Part shown: one piece after another, positions 49,089 to 61,212 of the stretch
Layout: each line of letters starts with the position of its first letter
Numbering within the stretch: position 1 is the first letter of the stretch
Assembly: GCA_030248065.1 (NCBI GenBank)
Contig: JASAMV010002125.1
Span: 83,011-147,010 of the forward strand
Direction of reading: 5' to 3'
Source of the DNA: Rhynchonema sp. JSB1_4
Taxonomy: Eukaryota; Nematoda; Chromadorea; Monhysterida; Xyalidae
DNA length: 64,000 bases
Notes under the pieces: generated by a model
The model's input: the letters and a program-made list of their open reading frames with translations, nothing else
What the model was told of the DNA's origin: nothing
Databases searched by the model: none
Position numbers and translations under genes: made by a program

Positions 49089-50795
49089 CATAATGTATCT
49101 ATGTACTTATATATAGGTCAACGGTTTCTGTGTCCTCAAGGAGCGCTTGTGTACAGCAAAAGTTTGATTGAAAAACTCCGTCTTCGGAACAAAGTGGGTT
49201 TCTCCGGGAAGGAAGCTTTTACCGTCCGAGTTGTTCGTCGCAGTTGTCATGGAGCACAAAAACAAGGGCATGAAAATTGTTTGTTTGGCTTGAATTCGTT
49301 GTGGAGAGCTATATATGTACCAGGTATACGATGGTTCTGGGTTCAGAACCCACGCATGAAAAATGTGCTCAGACCACGGTTATGTTTACAGTTAGCCACT
49401 TGAACCGAGACATTCGGAACAGGTCAAGTTATAACAAGTGATGCACAATATTCCGGAAAGGAAATCAACAGATTGTAACCCTATGAAACATCAACCAGGT
49501 CCATTTACGTGGAACCAAAAGCAGACACCACCACCCTTGTCACGACAAAGTTGGTCCGCCAGCAACTTTTGTTGTATGTTTGCAAACTAACGCGCCTGTC
49601 CCAGGACAGATAATTAGTTTATTGGTGGTTTGTATTAGCGAGGTCTATTTCTGGTCGAAATAGGACTGTTTTTTTGCGGCAAGGTTCGCCCCCTAATCAG
49701 TCCATGACACAGGAGGGCAATGCGCACAATCTTGACTGACGCGCACACAGACTGTATAGGTGGAGTCAATTAGTTTTGAGCGCAAACTCGAACTTTGAGA
49801 ACAATTTGAGGAAGCAATTCTCTTCAGCACTGCTTTGAAGACCATTAGCATGTGTTACCACTGGCAGGAAATAAAATTGGATCACAGAACAAAATAGTGG
49901 TTATGGCCAAGAAAAAAATCGATTTCTTTGCTTTTGCCTGTATACAGTATGTCTGATGGAACCAAGTATTTTTTCCGAACTAGATACACTTAGTTGTTAC
50001 CGCGGCCTTGCATTTTTTTGCCACAAGCTGCGGTCATGTATATTTACATAGGTATCCTTTGTACATATGTATAATGTACGCCCAAAGTGCATGTAAGTTC
50101 AAACTCTTACAGCTTGAGGATAAAGAGCAAAAGATTATGACGGATAAGTCGGGCTCGATAGAGTACTGTCATTGGCGTATGTACGTCATAGAGTAAGTAT
50201 GTACGTGCCGTTTTTGAGAAACAAAAATGTCGTTCACAGGCAATTGCACCTGGACAGGCTATACTTATGATTTCAGAAACATGCTGTGCACAACAACAAC
50301 AACTGACTGCAACAACATTCACACACGCATACAGCCCAACTCTTCGGAATAAGAGGAGTTGTGCCAAACAATCAAACATACAATTATCCCTCGATAACTT
50401 ATAAAGGTACCATCGTAATGCAAAGGTGTGCCGTTGAAGGCGCAAGTTTCTGCAAAAAAATGAATATACACCTACGTTGACTTCAAAGCATAGAGAGGCA
50501 CAATAAAATGACCGTTTCAGGGCGATAATTTACCCCTGTCATTTAGGTATAACCACAAAGTTGCGACTGGCGCATAAACCCTGTGACATGGGGCGCCATT
50601 GTGTGATTCTCACACATTGCTCCGCGGGTCATTTGTATATTTTGAGCAGCTTGCTTCTGATGTCCGAACAAGGGTACAATTCCCGGTAACATTGACGGTT
50701 TGCCGATTGATGGCATATAATTCACGCTAATATGTTCATATCCCCAGCGCAGCTCTCGTCGTAATCACACACTCGTCCCCAATGCGACGTAATTA
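49089..50795. other. Gene-poor DNA
   Basis: Only short open frames without domains. No named repeat recognised. Confidence 0.4.
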
Positions 50796-50982
50796 TAGAG
50801 GCAAACTACGCCAACACGAGCCCGATTTCGCAGCTGGCAGAATAGTGAAACATTCTGACGTGGCTGCTGATTTGGGAAATGTAACACGTTGAAGAATACA
50901 AAGTGGAGCATGATGATTTTCTCTTTCGTTTTGAATATACACCAGTTCGAAATCGGGCTCGTGTTGGTGTAGTTTGCCTCTA
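50796..50982. mobile_element. Inverted-repeat element with 35-bp ends
   Basis: TAGAGGCAAACTACGCCAAC continuing to ACGAGCCCGATTTCG (50796-50830) is inverted at 50948-50982. The middle is AT-rich. Confidence 0.7.
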
Positions 50983-51178
50983 CAGTATATCTACAGAATG
51001 GTATGCGTTTCTGGCGCCCATATTCAGGGTTGGTGACCAGAGTTCTCGATTTGCGTTCATTCCAGTCCATGGTCTTCATTCACACCGAAACTGCTGCCAG
51101 TACATTTCCGATGGAAATATCGGAAAACTGCTGTCAACTGGTGCTACTGTAGCTTATAATGACGTTTAGCTTTAGGCT

Positions 51179-51556
51179 GCGCGTATACTCATTCCGCGGA
51201 ACAGAAAGAACAGGTGGAGGAACGATCGTTTCTGCCAACTGAAGTGCGTTCCGCTCGAGGAATTGTTTGTGTTTTATCAAACTGATGTCGCGGTACCAGT
51301 TTTTAAAACAACCGAAAAATTAAAATATTGGGTTGGCCCAAAATGCTCGTTCCTCCACCGACTTCAGTACATTGAAAGTGGAGGAGCAGTCATTTTGCTT
51401 CAGCCGTATGTGCGCTTGTCATCAAATTTGTTGTGCATGCGCCTGGCGACTAACTAAAGCTGTTGTTGTTGACCCGTTGGCTAAGTATTTCGCAGTTAGC
51501 AGAAACGTTCGTTCCTCCACTCGTTCTTTCTGTTCGGCGGAACGAGTATACGCGCG
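51179..51556. mobile_element. MITE with ~58-bp inverted ends (378 bp)
   Basis: GCGCGTATACTCATTCCGCG at the left and CGGAACGAGTATACGCGC at the right. AAAGAACAGGTGGAGGAACG and its inverse continue the ends to about 58 bp. Confidence 0.75.
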
Positions 51557-53829
51557 CCTTTCAGTATGTGACCTCGTGTTGAACACGATGAAAGAACTTA
51601 GAACCGCCGCAGGAGGCCGTAAAGCAAAAAAGCAATTCCATGAGTGTCCACATGGCCCGCGCATAAAATGACGCAACAAAAATACCTACATATACATACA
51701 TTGCTATACGCCAGCGGGGTTTCTTAAAGTTGACAAAAATGACAAAAAGCATAAATCATAGTGTGAATGTGAAATATACAAGTGCTATAAGCGTATTCAA
51801 GTCAGAGCGGCACACCGTATGATGTATACCCATAGGAGTAGAAGTTTAGCGAAAACGGCACAAGGCTTTTCGTGCGAGTTAGAGCAACTTTAAAGGAATG
51901 CCGCCCTTTGCAATACATGTATTCATGAAAGAAGCGAATGGATTTCATACTTTTCAGGCTACATACCTATGCTTCAGCATTTTTCTCTGCCAAAGTATGT
52001 TAAAATATTGGTATTTGGGCCGGTCGGACTCTCATCAGAATATTCGGAATGAGCCCAAAGTCTGGATATGGTCTCGCTCGCTAGACAATAAGCATAGAAA
52101 CGAGTACACACAATACGTACATACTGTATTATTATAAAATACAATAAATCAAAACATGGGGAAGGTGTGAGAAACTCAGATTTTTTAACAAGAAACAATA
52201 CCTGGTATAATTCTGGAGAACTGGAGTGAACCAGCATTAATGTGGATCTTCTCTATTGCAACGATCCGGTTATCACAGCTTTCCGATACACAGGATAGGA
52301 ATATACACAATAAAAAGAAAAGGATTACCGCTGTTCGAGTACAATGATAGGCGCTTAAAAAGAATAACCTCTCTAGAAAAAAGACAGTCTCAAGACCATT
52401 GAAAAACTGCGCGCTTTGGAGTTTGTGAAAAATATTATAAGCACGCATTCAAGCCGTTATATACATACAGTATTATATATAAAACCGGTTGTGTGGAGCA
52501 AGGTGCCTGTCGTGTTATAAACACCCAAATTGGCATAATTTTTGTGACTTTGCACAAATGTACAATTTTGCTTGTATGTTATCCTAAAACGCATGTACAG
52601 TATAAAACATGACGTAGTCTCAAGCGCCCTCAACAGACAATTTTTTTTGAAAAATCGGTATTCTGTGAATATTTTTTGCTGCTCTTAATTATATTCAGAA
52701 CTAGAGCAAGAAAATCTTTCTGACAAGAAAATCTGAGCAAGATTCTCAGGATTTTTTCCGTGTGAGGAATTTGCGTGTTAATCACGGCAGCAGGGTTGTT
52801 TAAAAAAAGTGGTTAATTAAAAAAATTTATAAAAATTTTTTTTGAAGAGCCAGATTTTCTGTTTTTTTAATAAAAACACGAGTTTTTCGGAAAAACAAGA
52901 TCGCCTAATTCTTCCAAAAATGGCCTTTTTAAGACATAAATTTTTGAAATTTTTTCTAAGTTGGGTCAAATTGCCCAAAATCGCGCCTGCGGCGCTTTAG
53001 TTTGACCGCCAAAATGACTCATAAAGAAGTGATGGACCTCAGTTTTTTTAAATGATAAGTCAGTGCATGCTTCTTCGGCACCATAGTTTTCTATATTGAG
53101 TAGCCCCACCAATCTGTGAAACGGTTATACAGAACGTATGGAAACTAATAGGCACCATGTGTACATACAAGTGTACGTATACTGGCGCAGGATCATGAAC
53201 AGAAACTTTTCATTTCATTCAGTGTCTTGAGAGCATCATTCACAGGGGCTCTATTTGGAGAATTCAGGTACCGGAGAACGCCAAGTACGCCCACTGGGGG
53301 CTTAGTTTAGGATTCACATCGAATATGAGGTTTCAATCAATTTCCCAAATATACCCGCACTTTGTATAAGCATGTGAGACATGAATAAAATGTCTGCAGA
53401 TGCGGCGCGCTTATTCAGAACAACTATAATTTGTTTCCAGTGGCGGCTTTTTGGAGGAGCATATTTGGCATTATCCGGCACATCGCTCCTTTGATCAGAA
53501 CTTTACCAGCTACAATACATAAACGGTAATCTCTTCCTATTATCGGTGAATCATCGGAGCTAGCATGGTAATGCTAAGCGACATATGGTTGATTCCTTAT
53601 ATTGCGTGAGTTCAAAAATTTAGACTCACGCCATTTTCACAAGACTTAACTTGAGAAGCCCAAACTTGCACACAACTTGTACGGCGTGGACTTCTAGGTC
53701 CACACAAAATTTCATTCCGCTGCGTGCCCACTCGCGCGATCGCGGGCAAGATACAGTTGAAATTTTTGTAAAAACGTTCTTTCCCTTTTTTTTTTCCACA
53801 AAAGAGTAGTCAGGGCCCAGACGTTACTG
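51557..53829. other. Gene-poor DNA
   Basis: A 31-bp block CGGAGCTAGCATGGTAATGC... at 53555-53585 is identical to 20305-20335, the left flank of the TA fold-back element. Otherwise only decayed TE ends (CAGCAGGGTTGTTTAAAAAA at 52789; TCGCGCCTGCGGCGC at 52981). Confidence 0.45.
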
Positions 53830-54125
53830 AACACCAGAAATGTTAATATCGCATATAGGGTTTTCGCACACGAGAAACACGATGGTGCTATCGCTGACTT
53901 CGTAACTCCACGACTGAGACCGGTTCCAGACCATGACCACGACTTTTTGTATGTAAAGTGTGCTTCCCGAAGTAAAATTTCGCCGAAAAGTTGGGTTACC
54001 AGAACTATTAAAGTTGTTTATGTGGTTTTCGCACTCGAGAAACACGGTGGTGCTATCGCCGAGTTCGTAACTTTTAGTATGAACGGTTCCAGACCATGAC
54101 TTTTTGTACAGAAAGTATGGTTCTA
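53830..54125 (-). repeat. Two-copy tandem duplication (~160 bp) with a shared minus frame
   Basis: GGTTTTCGCACACGAGAAAC... (53859) and GGTTTTCGCACTCGAGAAAC... (54026) begin blocks about 80-85% alike over ~120 bp. On the minus strand both stay open in one 102-codon frame, each coding a motif like SYELGDSTTVFLECEN. No family recognised. Confidence 0.5.
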
Positions 54126-54456
54126 AAGCCAAAATCAGCGGTTATATGTGTTTTTAATCGTTGTTACGTCGAACATATATTAATTCCAATTGGTTAAATG
54201 TTTTTCAGCTCAAAAAGAGCCATAATGGACGCTCAGACACACACAACAATGCATTAGTGCACGCTACGCAGTTGCCTGATTGATAAAGCGCACAATGTAT
54301 TACCCACAACACACAGCCAGCCAGCCAGCACACACACACAGGCAGGCAGCCAGCACACACACACACATACAGGCAGCCAGCACAATAGGCAATGCAGCAA
54401 TGCACGCGTAGTTATGTACATAGTAATGTTTGTGAAGGAAAGTGGCGAAGCAGTTA

Positions 54457-54520
54457 TGTCCGAACGGTCTAACGCGCATCACTGAAGACGAAAAGGTCGC
54501 GGGTTCAAACATCCACGCGC
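54457..54520 (+). pseudogene. tRNA-like sequence (Leu/Ser-type A box)
   Basis: GTCCGAACGGTCTAACGCGC resembles a class II tRNA A box and GGGTTCAAACATCC a B box. The stems do not close properly, so it is a relic or SINE head. Confidence 0.4.
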
Positions 54521-55387
54521 GCAGCGAACTTTTTGTTGTTTTTTACTAACTTTTAATGAATGCTGGGTAACATTTTTCAGTTTTTTCGTGTTTTTATTTG
54601 AGATTAATTATTAAGCACAGGTGCGGTTCGCAGTTTATGCGCTGTGATATCATTCATGATAAAATACCCACAAGATATCAACTTCTTAATTAAAATTGCT
54701 GTTGCTCTCTAACATTCAAAGCTTTTTCCGCATTTATAATTTGGCTTTCGTGGGAAAGTTAAATAGTAGTTTTTACGTAACATTGAATCCAAGATCAGAT
54801 GCGGCGGCCAACACCAAAGCAATCTGGAGACTGATGTTTGACACTTATTTCATTGCTGAAGCTGGAGGGACAGGGGGCATGGAAGTTCATTGCACAGCTT
54901 TGCTTGGTACTAAACCAACAAGTGCCATTCTCTGAGACGATGCGCAATCAGTGCGCTATAAATGATGGTACCTAGGGTGTCAAATACATACCTGGGGGTA
55001 AATTAAAAAAAAATAAATAACTTGACAAGTTACCATGTTCCTCAAAAGCATAGACATGCGCGTGGGACACTGCGTTGGTTTTGTTTCAGTGGTGGGTGAA
55101 GACGCAGACACAAGCGTGTCTCCATTGTCAGAACCCCATAGTGAAATCGAAACACAAAATTGGCCTTATGTCACGATAACCACCGATTCATATATCCTGC
55201 CAAAAAGTACAGCATCCTTAAACTAATCCCCACACCTCATTGCGCTCATGTGCGCTGATTACTTGAGAAAAGTCTGATGGTCGACATTTTCATTGTTTAG
55301 AACCATTGTTTGCCGGAACTGAAAACTTTCTGTGCCTGATTTATCCGGGTTCTCTGTTTGGCGCTTGCGCGATATAAAAGAACGACA
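54521..55387. other. Gene-poor DNA
   Basis: No domain in the short open frames (for example 54696-54935). Nothing else recognised. Confidence 0.4.
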
Positions 55388-55950
55388 CAAGAAAGAAAAA
55401 TGCCCCAAGGGGCATAAAAGAAATATGGTTCCCTGGCTGACTGGCATAAAAGAACGATACTAGCTTGCACCACTTTGTTGATGTTTCATGAGGCACTGGA
55501 ATAAACGTAAGTGTGTTCTGAGCTGTTTGATGCCGAACAGTAGATATTGAACCATATTCCCGGCGCTAACTCTTTTGAACCAACACCCAGCCGATAGCGA
55601 AACTTTCGTGAAAACCTACATATTCAGGCAACTGTTTCTTCTTTTCAACCTCACGATGGTAACTGTGCAGTCTTCGGTTAAGCACGATGATTCAACAAGG
55701 AGAGGAGTAAAGAGAATATTGCACTCTTTCAATATCTCCATGCCCTGTGTCTCTGGTTTCAAAACAGCACGCGCCGGGAATATGGTTCAATATCTACTGT
55801 TCGGCATCAAACAGCTCAGAACACACTTACGTTTATTCCAGTGCCTCATGAAACATCAACAAAGTGGTGCAAGCTAGTATCGTTCTTTTATGCCAGTCAG
55901 CCAGGGAACCATATTTCTTTTATGCCCCTTGGGGCATTTTTCTTTCTTGT
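55388..55950. mobile_element. Fold-back element, ~180-bp arms (563 bp)
   Basis: ACAAGAAAGAAAAATGCCCC at the left is inverted at the right. ATGGTTCCCTGGCTGACTGG, TGATGTTTCATGAGGCACTG and AGATATTGAACCATATTCCC all have exact inverse partners. The unique centre is about 55568-55772. Confidence 0.85.
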
Positions 55951-55991
55951 TATCATATGTTTGGCACTGTGATCGTGGTCATCCGTTGACC

Positions 55992-56233
55992 TGTGCTACA
56001 GCCCGTGAAGTAGTGTGTGTTACACTGACTGAGGCTGTGTGTGTATACGCGCTAGTGTGCGTTACACGTTATACCTTGTTCGTGCAGTCGTTTGGTGCTG
56101 CATAGGTATAAGAGCACGCTCAAGCACGCCAGCCAGACGGACGCGTAGTTCAGTTGGTTAGAACAGCCGGAAGACGCAGGTTCAACCCCTGCCGTGTCCA
56201 TATGTTTGGTGGTGTGGCTTGGAGGATCACAGC
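55992..56233 (+). repeat. tRNA-related repeat family E, copy 2 (no long GT tract)
   Basis: GCTACAGCCCGTGAAGTAGT, short GTGTGTGTTACAC stretches, TTGTTCGTGCAGTCGTTTGG, then a tRNA-like block at 56139-56200 (GGACGCG...CGTGTCC, T arm GCAGGTTCAACCCCTGC). It ends GTGGCTTGGAGGATCACAG. Relative to copy 1 the anticodon region is shorter still. Confidence 0.75.
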
Positions 56234-56666
56234 ACGTGAAATTTAGTATCCTGCGACAATCTACACAGTTAGTCGCCCCCACGTCCGCGTGATTTTTATA
56301 CTACCGACAAACACTGATAGATAAAATAGTCGTGTACAGTCCACGTCACGTTCAGATCCTGCTAGAACAACCGAATCGCCTTCGTACATACGTTGATGAT
56401 CCCCACGTGAGGGGTCACGTGACGAAAAATTTTGAGTTTTCAAAAATTTTTGTGTATCGCCTCCATTTCACGTGAAACGACGTTTGCGCTACTTTTTCTA
56501 ATTAACAAAATTTTTTCAAAAATAAATAATTTTTTTTGTTTTTTTTTAAAAAACAGTGCTCTAATAAAAAATTTTTTTCTACCCTGCGCGGCAGGGATAC
56601 TATAGTCGGCGCAAATTAGATGCTGCTTTTATCCGGTGTGAAATACAGAATGAATCATACAATGAC

Positions 56667-57106
56667 GATCGGCCCAGATACGGAATATGGAATATTCCTA
56701 CTCCTCCCCCCGCCGCGGAAGGGCTGAAAACAGAAATTGTCCTAAAATGGCGGGAAACTATATCTAAATCGTCTTATCATTCTCACACACGGCATCTTCG
56801 TGCCCGTCTACCATCAAACAACGATCATCGCTCGCAACAGAATCATTGTCGACAGCCAGAATCACTCGTTGCGCCCATTCCATTTTGTCCTGCCCGTTCA
56901 GTCGAATCACCACGCGACCGATGTAGTTCGTCGCACGAGGTCGATCGACACGTCGACACACGTTGGTCTTCTGACGTGGCGGCCTTTTCTTCTTCTGTAT
57001 TCTTCGTTTTCGTTGCTTTGTTCTTCGACGCGGACGAGTCGAGATGGGAATGCAGGGCTTCTTCTGCAGGATCGGCCCAGATACGGAATATGGAATATTC
57101 CTACTC
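56667..57106. repeat. 37-bp direct repeat bracketing the exon
   Basis: GATCGGCCCAGATACGGAAT... through CCTACTC is identical at 56667-56703 and 57070-57106. One copy lies in the 3' flank and the other directly at the splice acceptor of the 56764-57063 exon. Confidence 0.8.
56764..57063 (-). CDS. Unidentified protein, probable terminal exon (99 residues)
   Basis: On the minus strand an acceptor (CGATCCTGCAG) opens a phase-0 exon from 57063 to a TAG at 56764-56766. The first ~35 residues are strongly basic (RPRRRTKQRKRRIQKKKRPP), like a nuclear-localisation or membrane-flanking segment. Then come a balanced part (NYIGRVVIRLNGQDKMEWAQ, RVILAVDNDSV) and an acidic end (VDGHEDAVCENDKTI). No family was recognised. 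Upstream exons were not found. A second frame over the same DNA is open for part of its length and cannot be ruled out. Confidence 0.4.
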   Translation of the reverse strand, partial: KKPCIPISTRPRRRTKQRKRRIQKKKRPPRQKTNVCRRVDRPRATNYIGRVVIRLNGQDKMEWAQRVILAVDNDSVASDDRCLMVDGHEDAVCENDKTI

Positions 57107-57924
57107 TATATTTTTGCGGAGTTGGCAATATAATATTGTTTCTTCATGGCGCGTTGACAACAACAATGAAAATTAGCGAAAGAACAAGCAAGAAAAGAGT
57201 GCATGCGTGCTTCCCAGTCATTGTTTTTAGTCATAATCGCTTGTCATCTTTTTCTTACGCGACACAATGTTCATGCTTTTGGAACTAATAAAGCTCGCTG
57301 GTGGTAGGTCGACTTCAGAGTATGTACATACATATGTAGATATGTAGCACTGGGCCAAAACATTCGAAGTTGGCAATGTGCCATAGCGACCCAACTTCAG
57401 ATGTCTAAAGGCTCAGGCGTGCCACATTTGGCTTGGCATTGCACAAACAGACATCTTGATACACCACTGAAACCACAACGAATTGAGGAAGTACATACTC
57501 AAGCACGCGCATTCACAATTGTCATCCACGGGTTTCCATAACGCACTTGTGTGACATACTGCTGGAACTGGAACTGGTCGCAAGAAAGCAAACCTCAATG
57601 CACATGGGTACATCAAATATTAATCATGTTCCACGCACTTTGTGACTTTCAGAACTTGTATCCCTTCCAGCATCGTAGACCTGGTGTGTACTGTTTGTCA
57701 GGCAAATTGTTCCGTACTACTTTAAAAAAAATCCGAGCACCCCTGAACAATGTCCCGAATAACATAATTGTGCAGCTTATATGGGTACAGCAAGTTGGTG
57801 CATGTGTTTTGCCTGACAGGTAATGCGTACAACTGTAATATTGACGCACATTTCAGGGCACTCTGAGATCTGGGGCATGGTATTGACGATTGCTTGGTTT
57901 CCCGAAGACAATGGGTGATATTTT
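57107..57924. other. Gene-poor DNA
   Basis: No gene or named repeat recognised. Confidence 0.4.
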
Positions 57925-58127
57925 CGAAACGGTGTAAAAGTCAGTTGGATGTAAAGGTCGGTGGAAAGCTCGGTCGACAGCTCAGTGTGACAGACCTCGG
58001 TGTAAACTTGAAACATTCCACGTTAATAACAGGCAATGTTTCACGTTTACACCGAGCTACGCCGACCGAGCTTTCGACCGAACTTTACACCGACCTTTAC
58101 GCCCAACCGACCTTTACACCGTTTCGA
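57925..58127. repeat. Imperfect hairpin of ACCGACCTTTACACC motifs
   Basis: CGAAACGGTGTAAAAGTCAG at the left pairs with the inverse at 58107-58127. AAGCTCGGTCG/CGACCGAGCTT and CGGTGTAAAC/GTTTACACCG pair inside. The right arm runs into the 269-bp tandem array. Confidence 0.7.
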
Positions 58128-58905
58128 AAATTCCACCCAATGGCGACGCCTGCTGGAAGTGCTAAACTGTCTCCAGACTATTGTTTGCGCGACTGTTTTT
58201 CGGTGACGATAAACTTCCATGTCGGTTTGACTTGAAAACACAGCGGCTATGGCTGCTTTTCATATCGTCCACACACATCGTCAACTACGGCCCAAATGCC
58301 ATGTGAGATATTTCTCGCTCTCACTTTGCGTCGATTGGATTGACGACCAGCCATGATAACTTGAGTCGCCCAACCGACCTTTACACCGTTTCGAAAATTC
58401 CACCCAATGGCGACGCCTGCTGGAAGTGCTAAACTGTCTCCAGACTATTGTTTGCGCGACTGTTTTTCGGTGACGATAAACTTCCATGTCGGTTTGACTT
58501 GAAAACACAGCGGCTATGGCTGCTTTCCATGTCGTCCACACACACATAGTCAACTACGGCCCAAATGCCATGTGAGATATTTCTCGCTCTCACTTTGCGT
58601 CGATTGGATTGACGACCAGCCATGATAACTTGAGTCGCCCAACCGACCTTTACACCGTTTCGAAAATTCCACCCAATGGCGACGCCTGCTGGAAGTGCTA
58701 AACTGTCTCCAGACTATTGTTTGCGCGACTGGTTTTCGGTGACGATAAACTTCCATGTCGGTTTGACTTGAAAACACAGCGGCTATGGCTGCTTTCCATG
58801 TCGTCCACACACACATAGTCAACTACGGCCCAAATGCCATGTGAGATATTTCTCGCTCTCACTTTGCGTCGATTGGATTGACGACCAGCCATGATAACTT
58901 GAGTC
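58101..58905. repeat. Tandem array, 269-bp unit, three copies
   Basis: Units begin CGCCCAACCGACCTTTACAC near 58100, 58367 and 58636. Copies 2 and 3 are almost identical. Each holds a minus-strand frame (about 90 codons); because 269 is not a multiple of 3 the frames do not join. Confidence 0.92.
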
Positions 58906-59283
58906 AACGATTAAACAGTTAGCCGGCTGTACCAACGGACGCCACTCAACGTATACACGTTGAGAACCTATGTATACATTGCGGTCAAATTAACCGACCA
59001 AAGTTTGACCAGCGTAAACGTGATTTTGCCACTCCGAATCAACAACCCTGAGGCTGGTTAAAACTAGCGCCTCGATCCTTTTCTGCAGTTGAAAAACTGT
59101 GAAAGTTGCCTGCTAGGTGTCCGCGTGATATATTACCAAGAGAACAACACCTCGCCCGGGACCATCATACTACATTTTTGTTGCCGAAGTCAATGTATAT
59201 CTTGGTGGCAAAGATGTCACTTTGCAGTCAATATTAGTTTTGTGCCGCACTTGTGGTTATTTTTAGAAGATCTGGGAAACAAA
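58906..59283. other. Gene-poor DNA
   Basis: Nothing recognised. Confidence 0.4.
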
Positions 59284-59699
59284 GTACCGGAGTTTTCCGC
59301 TTAGAGCCCCGGGGTCTCTAAGTGATAATTGGTGAAAAATGGGCCCTCCGACCAGAAGAAAAGATCCAATTTGAACGCCATGGGCTCTATGTGGAAACGT
59401 GGTAATTTGTGTTTTTGCTACCTTGTTAGTTGGGACTTCTTTGAACAGCAAGTTGTCCTTCGTCGACTATATTTCACCATGATTATAGCCATCTTCATTC
59501 CAACATTGTGAAACAACCGAAAAACACGACATTTTTGACGGTAGTGTACTGACTTGAACGATTTTGCCAAGCTCACCAGTAACTGAAAAGCTGATGTTTT
59601 GGATTCGTCGAGAAAAAACAATACCAAATTCGAGCCTCCGGGGGCTTTAAGTGGAAAATTCTCCGTATTCGGAAGTTTTATGTGGAAAACTCCGGTACC
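59284..59699. mobile_element. Inverted-repeat element with GTACCGGAGTTTTCC ends (416 bp)
   Basis: GTACCGGAGTTTTCCGCTTA at the left and GGAAAACTCCGGTAC at the right, with inner AGAGCCCCGGGG / CCTCCGGGGGCTTTAAG. Related blocks at 39132, 53249-53290 and 37127 show an old dispersed family. Confidence 0.7.
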
Positions 59700-59907
59700 T
59701 AGTAAAGAAGTTGCTAAGGGGGTTTATTAATATCTTTATTGTACGTGTATACAAGCAGTTCGGACACTTGAAGCCGCATTGATGCAGTTATGATAGCAAA
59801 ATGCAGAATGGAACCATCAATAAGACAGAAATCAAACATTTCCAGTTAACGAAGACCATCAAATCTTCTTAAAGCTGCCGGTCACTGCCTGTGTGGAATC
59901 ATTCATG

Positions 59908-60245
59908 TCAAAATCCGACGTAGTTTCCATTGTTAATCGGCGCAAATAGTTTGGATTCCTTTACAAAGTCGCCATCCGTGTCTGTAACGAAGAGGAACTG
60001 ATTGAAAAATTGCATGAGTGTAATAATGGCAAAGCAAGCCGATATCATCAAACTTACACAAATGTTGAACAAATTGTGTTTTGCAGCAACATAGAGTAAC
60101 CTCCCACTGGGGAATTTAATCGGCAAAAGTCCCGGCGCTGCAGTTTCGTCCGGCAAATTCAAGATCCCGCGTCCAAAAAGCAAAACGCAAGTTGAGTTGG
60201 AACAGACTTTGATTCGCGACGCGAAACTAAATGCATGTGAATATG
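59908..60245 (-). CDS. Possible terminal exon of a membrane protein
   Basis: A minus-strand frame is open from about 60245 to the stop at 59908-59910. It has one hydrophobic segment (LFNICVSLMISACFAIITLM) and a polar tail ending NNGNYVGF. AATAAA occurs twice on this strand about 170 bp further on (59723-59728 and 59735-59740), as expected after a last exon. An acceptor (GCATTTAG) exists near 60226. No family was recognised and there is no methionine start, so this would be only a 3' exon. Confidence 0.3.
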
Positions 60246-61212
60246 AAAATTACAAAATGTCTGGCAAAGACAGCCAGCACTCTCTGTTACTCTGTGTTAA
60301 AATACTCAAACGACACGAGTTTGTCCGACCATGTGTCACGTATATAAACAATTGTATGTACACAAACTTATTTCCCCTTTTTACTTCGCGTTCACAAGAA
60401 TATGCACATGCGACGATTTAATAAAAGAAAGTTTCGGGGCGTTTCTGCCTGCATGTTCAGGGCGGTCACCTGACACAGAAGACATATGGGATCAACCTGA
60501 AAAGGATATTATTCTGTTTTATTTTTTGAAAATTTTTGGCAAATTCTCTGTTTAAGTTAAAGTGCATGGTTTTTTGTGAACTTGACGAGAATGTTTGGAA
60601 GTTATTGATGATCTTTCGCTGTTGAGAGAGAGAGAACACGAACAACAAACACGGCTCTCAGAGCGCATATTTGCGACGAAGACAGGGAATGTCGAAGAGA
60701 GACAAATATTTTATGGCAAAACAAATGTTTGAGATCAGGAAAATCGCACAACCACAGCACGATGTATGCAAAGCATCGAAAAAGAGTTCAGGTAGCAGAC
60801 TTTATAATAATGCATGATATCAAAAGTTCTTAATTTGTTTCATGAAATTTAATTACACTCTGACTGAAGGTGCACAATAATTTCGTCACAAAAACAAGTT
60901 AGTGTGTAGAACATACATGCAGTATATCAAATTTTCAGCTGCCTAATTTCATTATTGTAGCAGGTACATATACAGTGCCGGGTGCCATTCTGGGCTGAAA
61001 GCAACCTATCATCCGCGAGCAGCACGCGAGCAACTTCCCACAGTCAAAGGTTTATGAGCAAAAAGTCGACGAAGCAACTTCGCGGGCACGCAAAGTATTG
61101 TGCGTCCACTGGCCGTGTTTTGCAGGAGTTCTGCTTTCAGCCGAAAATTGCACCCGGCACTGTACATACATCTACAATCAGGCGTGTGTACATTATAGGA
61201 GGATGACAACGC
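60246..61212. other. Intergenic, no gene seen
   Basis: AT-rich. 3' flank of the second GPCR gene. Confidence 0.4.

Noticed and set aside
57925..58127. MicroRNA-like hairpin
   Set aside because: Arms are long, imperfect and part of a repeated motif; no evidence for a processed RNA.
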